DNA of 64,000 nt from Microvirga ossetica. Lineage in GTDB: Bacteria > Pseudomonadota > Alphaproteobacteria > Rhizobiales > Beijerinckiaceae. The position numbers and the translations under genes were made by a program. The notes under the pieces were generated by a model. It made no database searches. It was given only the letters and a program-made list of their open reading frames with translations, and had not been told where the DNA came from. Where the stretch lies: positions 3,133,501 through 3,197,500 of the forward strand of contig NZ_CP016616.1 of assembly GCF_002741015.1 (NCBI RefSeq), in the 5' to 3' direction. This document shows positions 26,680-36,382 of the stretch, one piece after another; position 1 is the stretch's first letter, and the number at the start of each line of letters is the position of its first letter.

Positions 26680-27963
26680 TCAGTGGGCCGTTGCCACCTT
26701 GACGCTCGTGACCGCATCCGCTCGTTTCTGCGGCACGGACTTTGCGGCGGGAGCCATCCTGGCGGGGGCGAGCGGGGCCATCTGGACCGTCTCTGCCACG
26801 GGCTCGGCGCTTGACGAACTGAACAGCTCGGTCACGCTGCCGAACATCTTCTTGTAGAAGGGGGTCTCGGCGGTCGAAGACGCTGCGGCGGCCACCGGAG
26901 CGGTCTTCTGCGCCACGGCCATCCGGGTCTCGGGCTGACGCGGCTCAGGCTGCGAAACCGGGACTTCCCGCATGGAGGCGAAGGCGAGCGCAGTCGACGG
27001 GGCTTCCTGCTTCTCCTGGCCGTTGTCGTTGAGCGCAATCACCTGCGGCCCCGAGGAAATGCCCTCGGTGCGGCTCACGAAGCCGAGCTTGGTGTCGGAC
27101 ACGCCCGCGACATTGGCCAGCGCCTCGCGGAAGGATTCGTGGGTATCGCCGTCATGGTAGACGAGCTTGATCGGCTTCTCGCCCTTGGAGATCAGATCGG
27201 CCACCTCCTGCTCGTCGTGGCGCTGCTTCTGCGCCACGGCGGTGACGACGCTCTCGTCCGCATTGAAGAAGTAGCGCCGGTTGGCAACCGCCACGCGCAG
27301 CTCGTCCTTCGTGACGTCAAAGGTGTCGGAGCCTTCCTTCAGGTTCTTCCAGAAGCCGATATTCGGGTCGAGGCGATGCTTGGCCAGGTTCTCGGCCGTC
27401 ATCCGGAACGGATAGGACTGGAACTGGAAGCCGCGCTGGCCGGCGCTCAGCGCCTCGCGCGCGATGGAGTAGATCTCGGCGATGTTCTGATCGGTCATGG
27501 CGAAGCAGCCGCGCGACGAGCACGCGCCGTGGACCATGATGTCGCCGCCGTTACGGCCGAAGGATCGATCGTAGGTGTTCGGATAGCCGGTATCGAACGA
27601 CAGGTAATAGGCTGAACTCGGGTTCATCTGGGCCGGGGTGACCGAATAGAAGCCCTCAGGCACCTGTCGGTCGCCTTCGCGGGTCTTGGGGCCGAGCTGG
27701 CCCGACCAGCGGCAGATGGGGTAGGTCTTGAGGAGCGCATACTTCCCGTTGGAGCCGCGCTTCCAGACTTCCAGCTCCGATTCCTTCTTGTAGGCCCGGA
27801 CCAGGATGGGATCATCCTTGGACATTCCCTTGGTCGACATCAGCGCCATGGTGGCTGGCGGAATCGGTGCCAGGTGGCGTGTGGAGCCACGGGAGAGATT
27901 GTCATCCTGGCAGGCTGCGAGCGCGAGCACCAGGCTCGCGGCCAATGCGAAACGCTTCATCAT
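26680..27963 (-). CDS. L,D-transpeptidase family lipoprotein (YkuD/YafK type)
   Basis: A 427-residue cell-wall enzyme candidate. The N-terminus (MMKRFALAASLVLALAACQD) carries a lipobox with lipid-modified Cys18. The YkuD-like domain (about 50-200) has the catalytic signature VHGACSSRGCFAM (His145, Cys153) after the segment PICRWSGQLGPKTREGDRQ. The C-terminal 200 residues are Ala/Pro-rich and low complexity, unusually long for the YafK group. It should act in the periplasm on peptidoglycan cross-links or lipoprotein anchoring. The start may instead be the ATG at 27960. Confidence 0.87.
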   Translation of the reverse strand: MMKRFALAASLVLALAACQDDNLSRGSTRHLAPIPPATMALMSTKGMSKDDPILVRAYKKESELEVWKRGSNGKYALLKTYPICRWSGQLGPKTREGDRQVPEGFYSVTPAQMNPSSAYYLSFDTGYPNTYDRSFGRNGGDIMVHGACSSRGCFAMTDQNIAEIYSIAREALSAGQRGFQFQSYPFRMTAENLAKHRLDPNIGFWKNLKEGSDTFDVTKDELRVAVANRRYFFNADESVVTAVAQKQRHDEQEVADLISKGEKPIKLVYHDGDTHESFREALANVAGVSDTKLGFVSRTEGISSGPQVIALNDNGQEKQEAPSTALAFASMREVPVSQPEPRQPETRMAVAQKTAPVAAAASSTAETPFYKKMFGSVTELFSSSSAEPVAETVQMAPLAPARMAPAAKSVPQKRADAVTSVKVATAH

Positions 27964-28205
27964 GGGGGACCCCGCAATTTTTGATCTGCCCGACTTTGTG
28001 CCGAACAGTTCCCCTTTACCCCTAAATCGTTAGCCTTAACTGCCTGTTACTGCAAGCGTGGCTGTGATGGAGTTATCGTTAATGGGAGGTAAAAAATCCG
28101 CCTCGCGGGCCTTCTGAACGGCTCCTTGGAGAGGGCCGCACCTCTTTTGAGATAGAAAAACGCTCTCCCGCTAGGGAAGTCCGCCGGTTCTGCAGGCCCG
28201 AGACT

Positions 28206-29159
28206 TCAGAGCTTGCGCCCGATATTGAGGAACTTGTCGGCGCGATGATCGCGGATCTCGGCCGGTCCCATGTTGCCCAGATCGTGCAGGGCTTCCTCGA
28301 TCGCATTGCCGGTGGCCTCGATGGCAACCTGTGGCTCTCGGTGGGCGCCGCCCACGGGCTCCGTGACGATGCCGTCGATGATGCCGAGCCGCAGCAGGTC
28401 CTGCGCCGTGATCTTCATGTTGGTGGCGGCATCCTGGGCCCGGGCCGCGTCGCGCCAGAGGATCGAGGCCGCGCCTTCCGGCGAGATCACGCTGTAGATC
28501 GCGTGTTCCAGCATCAGCACCTTGTTGGCGGTGGCGATCGCGATGGCGCCGCCCGAGCCGCCTTCGCCGATCACGACGGAGACATTGGGAACGCCGAGGC
28601 CCAGCTGCGCCTCGGTCGAGCGGGCGATGGCCTCGGCCTGGCCACGCTCTTCCGCCTCGATGCCCGGATAGGCGCCGGCGGTGTCGACGAAGGAGATCAC
28701 CGGCAGCCCGAAGCGGTCGGCCATCTCCATCAGGCGCACGGCCTTGCGATAGCCCTCGGGGCGGGCCATGCCGAAATTGTGCCGGATGCGGCTCTCGGTG
28801 TTATGGCCCTTTTCCTGGCCCATGACGCAGACGGGCTGGCCGCGGAAGCGCCCCAAGCCGCCGACGATGGCCTCGTCCTCGGAGAACTTGCGGTCGCCGG
28901 CGAGCGGCGTGAATTCGGTGATGAGGCCGGAGCAGTAATCGACGAAGTGCGGCCGCTGGGGATGGCGCGCGACGAGGGTCTTCTGCCAGGGCGTGAGCTT
29001 GGCATAGAGCTCCTTGAGGGCGTCGGCGGCCTTCACCTCCAGGCGCGAGATGTCGTCGGTGATGGAGACGGCGTCCCGGTTCTCACCGAGCGCCCGAAGC
29101 TCCTCGACCTTGGCTTCAAGCTCGGCGACGGGCTTTTCGAAATCGAGATAACTGCGCAT
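28206..29159 (-). CDS. accA: Acetyl-CoA carboxylase carboxyltransferase subunit alpha
   Basis: AccA is half of the carboxyltransferase that makes malonyl-CoA for fatty acid synthesis. The 317-residue length is standard. Key segments are [20 protein letters not shown] at the N-terminus, [53 protein letters not shown] and [13 protein letters not shown] start at the ATG at 29159; the upstream extension in frame runs into a palindromic repeat. accD is not in the window, as is usual for proteobacteria. Confidence 0.97.
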   Translation of the reverse strand: MRSYLDFEKPVAELEAKVEELRALGENRDAVSITDDISRLEVKAADALKELYAKLTPWQKTLVARHPQRPHFVDYCSGLITEFTPLAGDRKFSEDEAIVGGLGRFRGQPVCVMGQEKGHNTESRIRHNFGMARPEGYRKAVRLMEMADRFGLPVISFVDTAGAYPGIEAEERGQAEAIARSTEAQLGLGVPNVSVVIGEGGSGGAIAIATANKVLMLEHAIYSVISPEGAASILWRDAARAQDAATNMKITAQDLLRLGIIDGIVTEPVGGAHREPQVAIEATGNAIEEALHDLGNMGPAEIRDHRADKFLNIGRKL

Positions 29160-29164
29160 ACGAC

Positions 29165-29290
29165 TCTGCAGCATCGGGCCCAAAAGTGGATTTGCACTTT
29201 TGGGACTAACCCGATGCTTTCCCCTCTATGAGAGCATCGTTCGGGCAGAAAACCGGATCCACTTTTCCGCACGATGCTCTTATGCAAAAT
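29165..29290. repeat. Palindromic AAAAGTGG-type repeat cluster
   Basis: A nested inverted repeat has outer arms GCATCGGG (29171-29178) and CCCGATGC (29210-29217) and inner arms CCCAAAAGTG (29179-29188) and CACTTTTGGG (29195-29204). A second related stretch follows, with GGATCCACTTTTCCGC near 29257-29272. The same family lies at 40327-40460. Such palindromes are dispersed in many Rhizobiales genomes. Confidence 0.8.
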
Positions 29291-29396
29291 GAAAGCCGGC
29301 ACGGTTCGGTGGCCCTGCCGGAGCGGGGCGGACACTGGCGTTTCGGCGTGTCCAAGTCAAGTTGAGCCCGCCTTACTCCCGCAAAAGGCGGCAGAA

Positions 29397-30149
29397 TCAT
29401 GGAAGATCGCTCATCCGCGAGGCAGGGGCCGCGGGAGCCGGGACGAAAACGGGGGAGAAACGCCGGGAGCGGCGCACCGCCCGCACGGCACCGGGCCGGT
29501 AGAGCTGCTTCGTCGCCTCGACGATGTGGAGGCCAGCAAAGGGCAGGGAGAAGCCGGCGCCGATCTGCTCCCAGGCCTGGGCGCTCTGGAGCAGGAGGCG
29601 GTTGCGCAAGGGCGGCACGTAGAGGGTCTCCGCCCAGCCCTCGGGCGAGAACCAGGTCTGGCGCATGAGGCTTTTGAGCTGCGAGCGGCTGTAGGGCTGC
29701 CCGTAGCCGAAGGGCGTGGTGTCCATGCGTGCCCACAGGCCGCGCCGGTTGGGCGCGACCAGGATGATCCGCCCGCCCGGGGTGAGAATGCGCCAGATCT
29801 CGTGCAGGAGCTCGCTCGGGCTCTCCACCGTCTCGAGGGCATGGACCACCAGGACCCGGTCGATGGAGGCATCGGGGAGCGGCATCATCAGCGGATCGAC
29901 GAGAGCCGAGGCCGAGGCGCCGGTCCGGGGCCAGTTCACCACGCCCTGGTTTGCCGGCATGAAGGCGAGCGTCCGCTCGCTCCCATCCTTCACGGCGGAG
30001 AGATAGGGCGGCGCATAGCCGAGGCCGAGCACGCGCAGGCCGGTGAGCGGGCCCCAGAACCGGTCGATGGCCCGCCCGACGAAACGGCGCGTCACCGCCC
30101 CGAGGGGACTGGCGTAGAAGCCGCGCAGATCGGTGATGTCGATGCTCAT
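29397..30149 (-). CDS. Class I SAM-dependent methyltransferase
   Basis: A 250-residue methyltransferase-like protein. The SAM motif region is VLGLGYAPPYL, followed by SIDRVLVVHALETVESPSEL and LTPGGRIILVAPNRRGLW. This form, divergent from gloB, is widespread in alphaproteobacteria, where the pair is conserved; its substrate is unknown. The ATG at 30149 gives MSIDITDLRGFYASPLGA, a typical start for the family. The C-terminal tail is Arg/Pro/Ala-rich. Confidence 0.87.
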   Translation of the reverse strand: MSIDITDLRGFYASPLGAVTRRFVGRAIDRFWGPLTGLRVLGLGYAPPYLSAVKDGSERTLAFMPANQGVVNWPRTGASASALVDPLMMPLPDASIDRVLVVHALETVESPSELLHEIWRILTPGGRIILVAPNRRGLWARMDTTPFGYGQPYSRSQLKSLMRQTWFSPEGWAETLYVPPLRNRLLLQSAQAWEQIGAGFSLPFAGLHIVEATKQLYRPGAVRAVRRSRRFSPVFVPAPAAPASRMSDLP

Positions 30150-30267
30150 GGCCTCAAGCGGGATGCCTCTCGACCCGGCCCGGCAGGCGCAAAGCGCGGA
30201 TCGGGGTCTGGTTTCGGGAGACGACTGTCCCATGATAGCTCAAAGCACATCAAGCCAGGGTTCCACG

Positions 30268-31035
30268 ATGTCCGCCCAGATCCACGCCTTTCTCTGCCTT
30301 CAGGACAATATCGGTGTTCTGATCCACGATCCCAATACGGGAGCTTGCGCGGCGATCGATGCGCCGGAGGAGGGGCCGATCCTGGCGGCCCTCGCGGAGA
30401 CGGGCTGGCAGCTCACCGACATTCTCGTCACGCATCGGCATTCGGATCATATACAGGCCGTCGAGCCCCTGAAGCGCCGCACCGGCTGCCGCGTGGTCGC
30501 GCCGGTCAAGGCGCGCGAGGCGGTGCCGTCGGCGGATGCCTATGTGCGCGAAGGCGACACGGCGGTGGTGGGCGGCCTGCAGGCGCATGTGTGGGAAACG
30601 CCGGGCCATTGCGTGGATCATGTTTCCTATTGGTTTGCGGCTGACCGCGCGCTGTTTGCCGGCGACACCCTCTTCACCCTCGGCTGCGGGCGGATGTTCG
30701 AAGGAACTTACGCCGAATTCTGGGCCTCGCTCCAGCGCCTCGCGGCGCTGCCCGACGAAGCACGCGTCTATTGCGGGCACGATTACACGCTGTCGAATGC
30801 ACGCTTTGCGCTCGCCGCCGATCCGGACAACGAGGCCTTGAAGGCGCGGGTGGCGGAGGCGGAAAAGGCCAAAGCCGAAGGCCGCTTCCTCGTGCCGTCG
30901 ACCATCGGGCACGAGAAGGCGACCAATCCCTTCCTGCGTGCGGGCGAGCCTGCGCTCGCGAAAGCGGTTCAAAAAGAAAACGCGAAGCCGGTGGAGGTCT
31001 TTCAGGCCTTGCGCGAATGGAAGAACAGGTTCTGA
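30268..31035 (+). CDS. gloB: Hydroxyacylglutathione hydrolase (glyoxalase II)
   Basis: GloB hydrolyses S-lactoylglutathione to lactate and glutathione, completing methylglyoxal detoxification. The 255-residue product has the metallo-beta-lactamase metal site THRHSDHI (H56, H58, D60, H61), then ETPGHCVDHVSY, FAGDTLFTLGCGRMFEG and VYCGHDYTLSNARFA, and a C-terminal glutathione-binding helix region ending EWKNRF. The ATG at 30268 fits the family start. It is divergent from the methyltransferase and 34 bp upstream of the GNAT gene. Confidence 0.96.
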   Translation: MSAQIHAFLCLQDNIGVLIHDPNTGACAAIDAPEEGPILAALAETGWQLTDILVTHRHSDHIQAVEPLKRRTGCRVVAPVKAREAVPSADAYVREGDTAVVGGLQAHVWETPGHCVDHVSYWFAADRALFAGDTLFTLGCGRMFEGTYAEFWASLQRLAALPDEARVYCGHDYTLSNARFALAADPDNEALKARVAEAEKAKAEGRFLVPSTIGHEKATNPFLRAGEPALAKAVQKENAKPVEVFQALREWKNRF

Positions 31036-31069
31036 TACGCAAAACGATCCTGCCGGAGCGGACAGCCTT

Positions 31070-31828
31070 ATGAAAGACCACAGCCTCATCATCGGACTTG
31101 AGAGCCGCCTTCTGAATGCCTGGCCCTCGTTCGATTATCAGCTCTATGACGGCTGGGTTCTTCGCCTCGCGAACGGCTATTCCAAGCGTGCCAATTCCGC
31201 GACGCCGTTCCGGCCCGATATCGGCCTCGACGACGAGCTGATCGACTACATGGTCGCCCGCTTCGTCGAGGCGAACGTGCGGCCGACCTTCCGCCTCAAC
31301 GGCGTGGAGGCACCCGATGTGGAAGAGCTGCTCAAGCAGCGCGGCTTCAAGGATATCGAGCCGACGCATGTGCTCACCGCTCCGATCGGAGCGGACAATG
31401 CCGAGAGCGATCCCGAGGTGAACCTGGAGCCGCAGGTGTCCAAGCGCTGGGTGCGCGAGGCGGCGAAATCCTATGGTGGCGACAAGGCCGACGACGAGAC
31501 GCTGATGCGCATCGTCGCCCGCATCCGCCAGAAGACGGCCTTCGCGACGCTGAGCCTGGACGACCGTCCCGTCGCCTGGGGCCTCGGCGTCGTCGAACGC
31601 GGCTATATCGGCCTCTACGACATCGTGGTATCGCCGGATCTGCGCGGCATCGGCCTAGGCCGCCGCGTAGTGTCGAGCCTCATGGCCTGGGGCAGGGGGC
31701 AGGGGGCGCATACCGCCTATCTGCAGGTGCGCGAGGAGAACGAGATCGCCCGCTCGCTCTATGAGGCCTTCGGTTTCAGTATCGCCTACCGCTACACCCA
31801 CCGCGTCATGCCGGGACGGTCTTCCTAG
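31070..31828 (+). CDS. GNAT-family N-acetyltransferase
   Basis: A 252-residue protein whose C-terminal half is a GNAT domain. The acetyl-CoA motif is VSPDLRGIGLGRRVVSSLMA (about 193-212), followed by AYLQVREENEIARSLYEAFG. The N-terminal half (LESRLLNAWPSFDYQLYDGW) resembles the degenerate GNAT half found in two-domain acetyltransferases of Rhizobiales. The acceptor substrate is unknown. It is probably co-transcribed with gloB and overlaps the convergent EamA gene by 23 bp. Confidence 0.88.
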   Translation: MKDHSLIIGLESRLLNAWPSFDYQLYDGWVLRLANGYSKRANSATPFRPDIGLDDELIDYMVARFVEANVRPTFRLNGVEAPDVEELLKQRGFKDIEPTHVLTAPIGADNAESDPEVNLEPQVSKRWVREAAKSYGGDKADDETLMRIVARIRQKTAFATLSLDDRPVAWGLGVVERGYIGLYDIVVSPDLRGIGLGRRVVSSLMAWGRGQGAHTAYLQVREENEIARSLYEAFGFSIAYRYTHRVMPGRSS

Positions 31829-32681
31829 CCATCAGCGTCGCCACCAGCGCGCCGGCCACGATGAGCCCGCAGGCGAGCGCCAGCGTCAGGGTCGGCTCTG
31901 CATAGCCCGCGACCACCAGGAGCAGGGTCGAGAGCACCGGCGTCGCATAGGAAGCGACGCCGAGGAAGCGGATGTCGCCCCGCTTCATGCCGATGTCCCA
32001 GACATAGAAGGCCGCTCCGACCGGCCCGAGCCCGAGCCCAAGAACGGCAAGCCATTGCACAGTCGATTCCGGCCACACCGTGGTCTCGAAAGCGAGATGG
32101 CAGACGAGGCTCAAGAGCGCGGTCGCGAGGCAGAAGCCGGCCACCGCGTCGGTCGGCACCTGGCCGAAACGGCGGGAGAGCACGGAATAGCCGGCCCATA
32201 CGAAGGCCGCGACGAAGGCGCAGAGATAGCCCGGCATGTACTCCGCCCGCGCATCGAAGGCACCGCGCCCGGCGATCAGGACGATCACGCCGGCAAAGCC
32301 GAGAAGCGCTCCCGCGATATGCGCGCGCCGCAGATGCTCGCCCGGCAGAAGCGAGGAGAACAGCACGATCAGGAGCGGCCAGAGATAGTTGATCAGCCCC
32401 GATTCCGCCGGCGGCGCCAAGCGCAGGGCGGCGAAGTAGAGGGCGTGATAGCCGAAGAGCCCGCCGATCCCGAGCGCCCAGACCACGGGCTTCTGCCGCA
32501 GGGCCTTGAGGCCCTGCGGCCGCACGATCCAGCTCACCACGCCGACGAGCCCGCCGACGAGGAAGGTCATGGCGTTGAGCTGAAACGGCGGGATCCTGCC
32601 GGTCGCCGCCGTGAACAGCGCGAGCATGGACCAGAGCAGGATGGCGATGAGGCCGATGGACGTGGCGGTGCGAGTCGTCAT
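31806..32681 (-). CDS. EamA-family transporter (YddG-like)
   Basis: A 291-residue, ten-helix DMT transporter. It has two EamA repeats and, near the middle, ESGLINYLWPLLIVLFSSLL, a segment shared with aromatic amino-acid exporters of the YddG type. Another conserved stretch is AAFYVWDIGMKRGDIRFLG. The ATG at 32681 is preferred to a GTG nine bases upstream. Export of an amino acid is likely but not proved. It lies 53 bp downstream of the SDR gene. Confidence 0.88.
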   Translation of the reverse strand: MTTRTATSIGLIAILLWSMLALFTAATGRIPPFQLNAMTFLVGGLVGVVSWIVRPQGLKALRQKPVVWALGIGGLFGYHALYFAALRLAPPAESGLINYLWPLLIVLFSSLLPGEHLRRAHIAGALLGFAGVIVLIAGRGAFDARAEYMPGYLCAFVAAFVWAGYSVLSRRFGQVPTDAVAGFCLATALLSLVCHLAFETTVWPESTVQWLAVLGLGLGPVGAAFYVWDIGMKRGDIRFLGVASYATPVLSTLLLVVAGYAEPTLTLALACGLIVAGALVATLMARKTVPA

Positions 32682-32734
32682 GGCCGCCACCTAGCACGGG
32701 TCGCGCGCGAAAGCGAAGCGGGCTTGCCGGGATT

Positions 32735-33481
32735 CTAATAGGTCGTCCGTCCGCCGCTGAGATCGAAGGTGGCGGCGGTGGTGAAGGAATTCTCCTCCGA
32801 GAGCATCCAGGCCACCATGGCGGCGATCTCGTGCAGCTCCGCGAAGCGGTCCCGCGGAATGCGCACGCGCATGTACTCGATGAATTCCGGCGTGAGCGAA
32901 TCGAGGATCTTCGTCTTGGCGGTGGTGGGCGTGATGCAGTTCACGGCAATGCCCGTCTTCGCCAGTTCCTTGCCGAGCGACTTGGTGAGGCCGATGATGC
33001 CGGCCTTCGCGGCGCTGTAGGCGGCGAGGTTCGGATTGCCCTCCTTGCCGGCAACCGACGAAATGTTGACGATGCGGCCGTAATCGTTCTCCTGCATGAT
33101 CGGCACGACGGCGCGGCAGCAATTGAAGGTCCCGGTCAGGTTGACCTCGACGACGCTGCGCCACTCCTCGACGGAATATTCGGCCAGGGGCTTGACCGGA
33201 CCGGTAATGCCCGCGCCGTTCACAAGCCCGTCGATGCGCTCGAAGGCGGCCTGGGTCTGCTGGGCTGCATGCTCGACGGAAAGGCTGTCGGCCACGTCGA
33301 CGCTGAGCCCGATACTGTCCTTCGAGAGCGCTGCAGCGCTCGCCTGCGCCTCCTCAAGACGAAGGTCCCAGACGGCGACCTTGGCGCCCGATTGCACGAG
33401 CCGTTCGCCGATCGCATAGCCGATGCCGCGGGCGCCGCCCGTGATCACGACGGTGCGGCCGATCATGTCGATGCGATTCAT
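32735..33481 (-). CDS. Short-chain dehydrogenase/reductase
   Basis: A 248-residue classical SDR. It has the Rossmann motif VVITGGARGIG (about 11-21), the NAG motif (about 88-90) and a catalytic triad with Ser141/142 in VNISSVAG, Tyr155 and Lys159 (AAYSAAKAG). It follows phaB on the same strand with an 80-bp gap. It may act on 3-oxo or 3-hydroxyacyl compounds, but it is clearly distinct from PhaB. Substrate unknown. Confidence 0.9.
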   Translation of the reverse strand: MNRIDMIGRTVVITGGARGIGYAIGERLVQSGAKVAVWDLRLEEAQASAAALSKDSIGLSVDVADSLSVEHAAQQTQAAFERIDGLVNGAGITGPVKPLAEYSVEEWRSVVEVNLTGTFNCCRAVVPIMQENDYGRIVNISSVAGKEGNPNLAAYSAAKAGIIGLTKSLGKELAKTGIAVNCITPTTAKTKILDSLTPEFIEYMRVRIPRDRFAELHEIAAMVAWMLSEENSFTTAATFDLSGGRTTY

Positions 33482-33561
33482 GCGTGAGGCTCATGCGTTC
33501 GAGCTGTCGGGCGGGTGAGGCGGCGATCCCGGAGACGATCGTTCCGGGATCGCCATTTCGG

Positions 33562-34287
33562 TCAGGCCATATACTGGCCGCCGTTGACGGACAGGGTAGA
33601 GCCCGTAACGAAGCCGGCCTCGTCGGCGGCCAGGAAGAGCACGCTGCGGGCGATCTCCTCCGCCTCGCCGAGGCGGCCTACGGGAATGAGCGGCAGGATC
33701 TTCGCCTTGAGGACCTCTTCGGGAACCGCCTTCACCATCTCGGTGGCGATATAGCCTGGCGCGATCACGTTGACGGTGACGCCCTTGTTGGCGTTTTCCT
33801 GCGCCAGCGCCTTGGCAAAGCCGATCACGCCCGCTTTCGCAGCGGAATAGTTGGCCTGTCCCATCTGGCCCTTCTGGCCGTTGATGGAGGAGATGATGAT
33901 GATGCGCCCGAAGCCGCGTTCGCGCATGCCCTCGATCACCGGGCGCGTGCAGGTGAACATCGAATCGAGGTTGGTGCGGATGACGGCGGACCACTGATCG
34001 AAATTCATCTTGTGGAACATGCCGTCACGGGTGATGCCCGCATTGTTGACGAGAATGTCGACGGGGCCGAGCTCGGCTTCGACCGCGCGGATGCCCGTCT
34101 CGCAGGCAGCGGAATCGGAGACGTCGAACTTGAAGACCGGGATGCCGGTCTCAGCTTTGAACTGGTTGGCGGCTTCGTCATTGCCGCCGTAATTGGCCGC
34201 AACTTTGTAGCCTGCGTCCTTCAAACCTTTTGAGATTGCGGCACCGATGCCACGAGTGCCGCCGGTGACCAATGCAACGCGCGCCAT
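33562..34287 (-). CDS. phaB: Acetoacetyl-CoA reductase
   Basis: PhaB reduces acetoacetyl-CoA with NADPH to (R)-3-hydroxybutyryl-CoA, the monomer for polyhydroxybutyrate. The 241-residue length is exactly that of known PhaB proteins. Motifs are ALVTGGTRGIG (N-terminal), NNAGITRDG, and the active site with Ser133/134 in IIISSINGQKG, Tyr147 and Lys151. The start is the ATG at 34287 (MARVALVTGG). It lies 90 bp downstream of phaA in the same orientation. The polymerase gene phaC is not in this window. Confidence 0.95.
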   Translation of the reverse strand: MARVALVTGGTRGIGAAISKGLKDAGYKVAANYGGNDEAANQFKAETGIPVFKFDVSDSAACETGIRAVEAELGPVDILVNNAGITRDGMFHKMNFDQWSAVIRTNLDSMFTCTRPVIEGMRERGFGRIIIISSINGQKGQMGQANYSAAKAGVIGFAKALAQENANKGVTVNVIAPGYIATEMVKAVPEEVLKAKILPLIPVGRLGEAEEIARSVLFLAADEAGFVTGSTLSVNGGQYMA

Positions 34288-34377
34288 GTCTTGCTCCTTG
34301 TGAGATTCCATCCTGATAGGATCACTCCGGATCCCGTGTCGAAAGCAGCCCGGTTGATCCGGGCTGCTGGTGCTGTC

Positions 34378-35556
34378 TTAGCGCTCCAGGCACATGGCGA
34401 CGCCCATGCCGCCGCCGATGCACAGGGTAGCGAGGCCCTTCTTGGCGTTGCGCCGGCCCATCTCGTGCAGCAGGGTCACGAGCACGCGGGCGCCCGAGGC
34501 GCCGATCGGGTGGCCGATGGCGATGGCGCCGCCGTTCACGTTCACGATCGACGGATCCCAGCCCATGTCCTTGTTGACCGCGAGCGCCTGGGCCGCGAAG
34601 GCCTCGTTGGCTTCGACGAGATCGAGGTCGGAGACCTTCCAGCCGGCCTTCTCCAGCGCCTTGCGGGAGGACGGGATCGGGCCCGTGCCCATGATCGCCG
34701 GATCGACGCCGGCCGTCGCCCAGGAGGCGATGCGGGCGAGCGGGGTCAGGCCGCGCTTCTGGGCCTCGGCCTCGGTCATCAGCACGAGGGCTGCCGCGCC
34801 GTCGTTGATGCCGGACGCATTGCCGGCCGTGACCGTGCCGTCCTTCGAGAAGGCGGGCCTGAGCTTCGCCAGGGATTCGACGGTGGTGCCGGCGCGGATA
34901 TACTCGTCCTGGTCCACCACGATGTCGCCCTTGCGGCTGGAAATCGTGACGGGCGTGATCTCGTCCTTGAAGCGGCCTTCCTTCTGGGCCGCCTCGGCCT
35001 TGTTCTGGGAGGCGGTCGCGAACTGGTCCTGCTCCTCGCGGGTGAGCTGCCAGCGCTGGGCCACGTTCTCGGCGGTGGTGCCCATGTGATAGCCGTTGAA
35101 GGCGTCCATCAGGCCGTCCTTCAGCATGGTGTCGACGAGCTTGAAGTCGCCCATCTTGGTGCCGGAGCGCATATGGGCGGCGTGGGGGGCGAGCGACATG
35201 GATTCCTGGCCGCCGGCGACGATGATGTTCGCATCGCCATTGGCGATCTGCTGCAGGCCGATGGCCACCGTACGCAGGCCCGAGCCGCAGAGCTGGTTGA
35301 GCGCCCAGGCGGTCTTTTCCTGCGGCACGCCCGCGGCGATGGCGGCTTGGCGGGCCGGGTTCTGGCCCTGGCCTGCGGTCAGGATCTGGCCGAGGATGAC
35401 CTCGTCCACTTCCGCGCCGTCGACCTTCGCCCGCTCGAGGGCCGCCTTGACGGCGATGGCGCCGAGCTCGTGGGCCGGGGTGTTGGCGAAGGCCCCGTTG
35501 AACGAGCCGACGGCCGTGCGCGTCGCTCCGACGATGACGATGCTATCTCGGGCCAT
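34378..35556 (-). CDS. phaA: Acetyl-CoA C-acetyltransferase (beta-ketothiolase)
   Basis: PhaA condenses two acetyl-CoA to acetoacetyl-CoA, the first step of polyhydroxybutyrate synthesis. The 392-residue product shows the nucleophile Cys90 in [14 protein letters not shown], His349 in [14 protein letters not shown] and Cys379 in [12 protein letters not shown]. It is first in the phaA-phaB order and divergent from the repressor phaR. Confidence 0.97.
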   Translation of the reverse strand: MARDSIVIVGATRTAVGSFNGAFANTPAHELGAIAVKAALERAKVDGAEVDEVILGQILTAGQGQNPARQAAIAAGVPQEKTAWALNQLCGSGLRTVAIGLQQIANGDANIIVAGGQESMSLAPHAAHMRSGTKMGDFKLVDTMLKDGLMDAFNGYHMGTTAENVAQRWQLTREEQDQFATASQNKAEAAQKEGRFKDEITPVTISSRKGDIVVDQDEYIRAGTTVESLAKLRPAFSKDGTVTAGNASGINDGAAALVLMTEAEAQKRGLTPLARIASWATAGVDPAIMGTGPIPSSRKALEKAGWKVSDLDLVEANEAFAAQALAVNKDMGWDPSIVNVNGGAIAIGHPIGASGARVLVTLLHEMGRRNAKKGLATLCIGGGMGVAMCLER

Positions 35557-35790
35557 GCCTCTCTCCTGTTCTGATTCTCTGGTTGCGAAATGAATGTAGG
35601 GCTCGCCCGATCAAATCCCCAGAGGGTGGGATGTCAAGGATCGCATCGAGCGGCCGGGTTCGGGGCACCTTAGACTTTTGGCGCTTTGATCGACCGGCAT
35701 AAGGCTTATAATCATTAAAGCCTGGCATTCCGACGATCGGGATGGGGAATGCCGGGCCCGGTGGATTTCCCAGGAGCGTATCGGCGCAAC

Positions 35791-36372
35791 ATGGCGACGG
35801 ACAAACAACCGACGGTCATCAAGAAATATGCCAACCGCCGCCTCTATCACACGGGCACATCGACCTACGTGACGCTGGAAGATCTGGCGGGCATGGTGCG
35901 CAAGGGTGAGGATTTCGTGGTCTACGACGCGAAGTCCGGCGAGGAGATCACCCGCTCGGTGCTCGCCCAGATCATCTTCGAGCAGGAGAACAAGGAGGGG
36001 CCGAACCTTCTGCCCGTCACGGTGCTTCGCCAGCTCATCCGATTCTACGGCGACAGCATGCAGGCCCTGGTGCCGAGCTATCTCGAATTCTCCATGAACA
36101 ACCTGTCCCAGGAGCAGCAGAAGCTTCGGGAGCAGATGGCCCAGGCCTTCGGTCCCGGCGCCTTCCAGGCCATGGAGGAGCAGGTGCGCAAGAACATGGG
36201 CTTCTTCACCGAGGCCATGCGCATGTTCTCCCCCTTTCCGCAGGCCGCATCGGCCAATGGCGAGGGAAAGCTCGCGAAGGGAGACAAGGGTGAGGACGTC
36301 AACGATCTCGACACCCTGAAGCGGCAGATGGCCGACATGCAGGCCAAGCTCGACAAGCTGGCGAGCAAGTAG
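35791..36372 (+). CDS. phaR: Polyhydroxyalkanoate synthesis repressor PhaR
   Basis: A 193-residue regulator that binds PHB granules and DNA, and represses phasin and PHB genes when no polymer is present. It has the N-terminal PHB/PHA accumulation DNA-binding domain (VIKKYANRRLYHTGTSTYVT), then the accessory domain containing LPVTVLRQLIRFYGDSMQAL, and an acidic/Lys-rich coiled tail. I chose the ATG at 35791 (MATDKQPTVIKKYANRR) by family match; an upstream in-frame ATG adds an unconserved stretch. It is divergent from phaA, the expected context. Confidence 0.95.
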   Translation: MATDKQPTVIKKYANRRLYHTGTSTYVTLEDLAGMVRKGEDFVVYDAKSGEEITRSVLAQIIFEQENKEGPNLLPVTVLRQLIRFYGDSMQALVPSYLEFSMNNLSQEQQKLREQMAQAFGPGAFQAMEEQVRKNMGFFTEAMRMFSPFPQAASANGEGKLAKGDKGEDVNDLDTLKRQMADMQAKLDKLASK

Positions 36373-36382
36373 ACCGATACCG

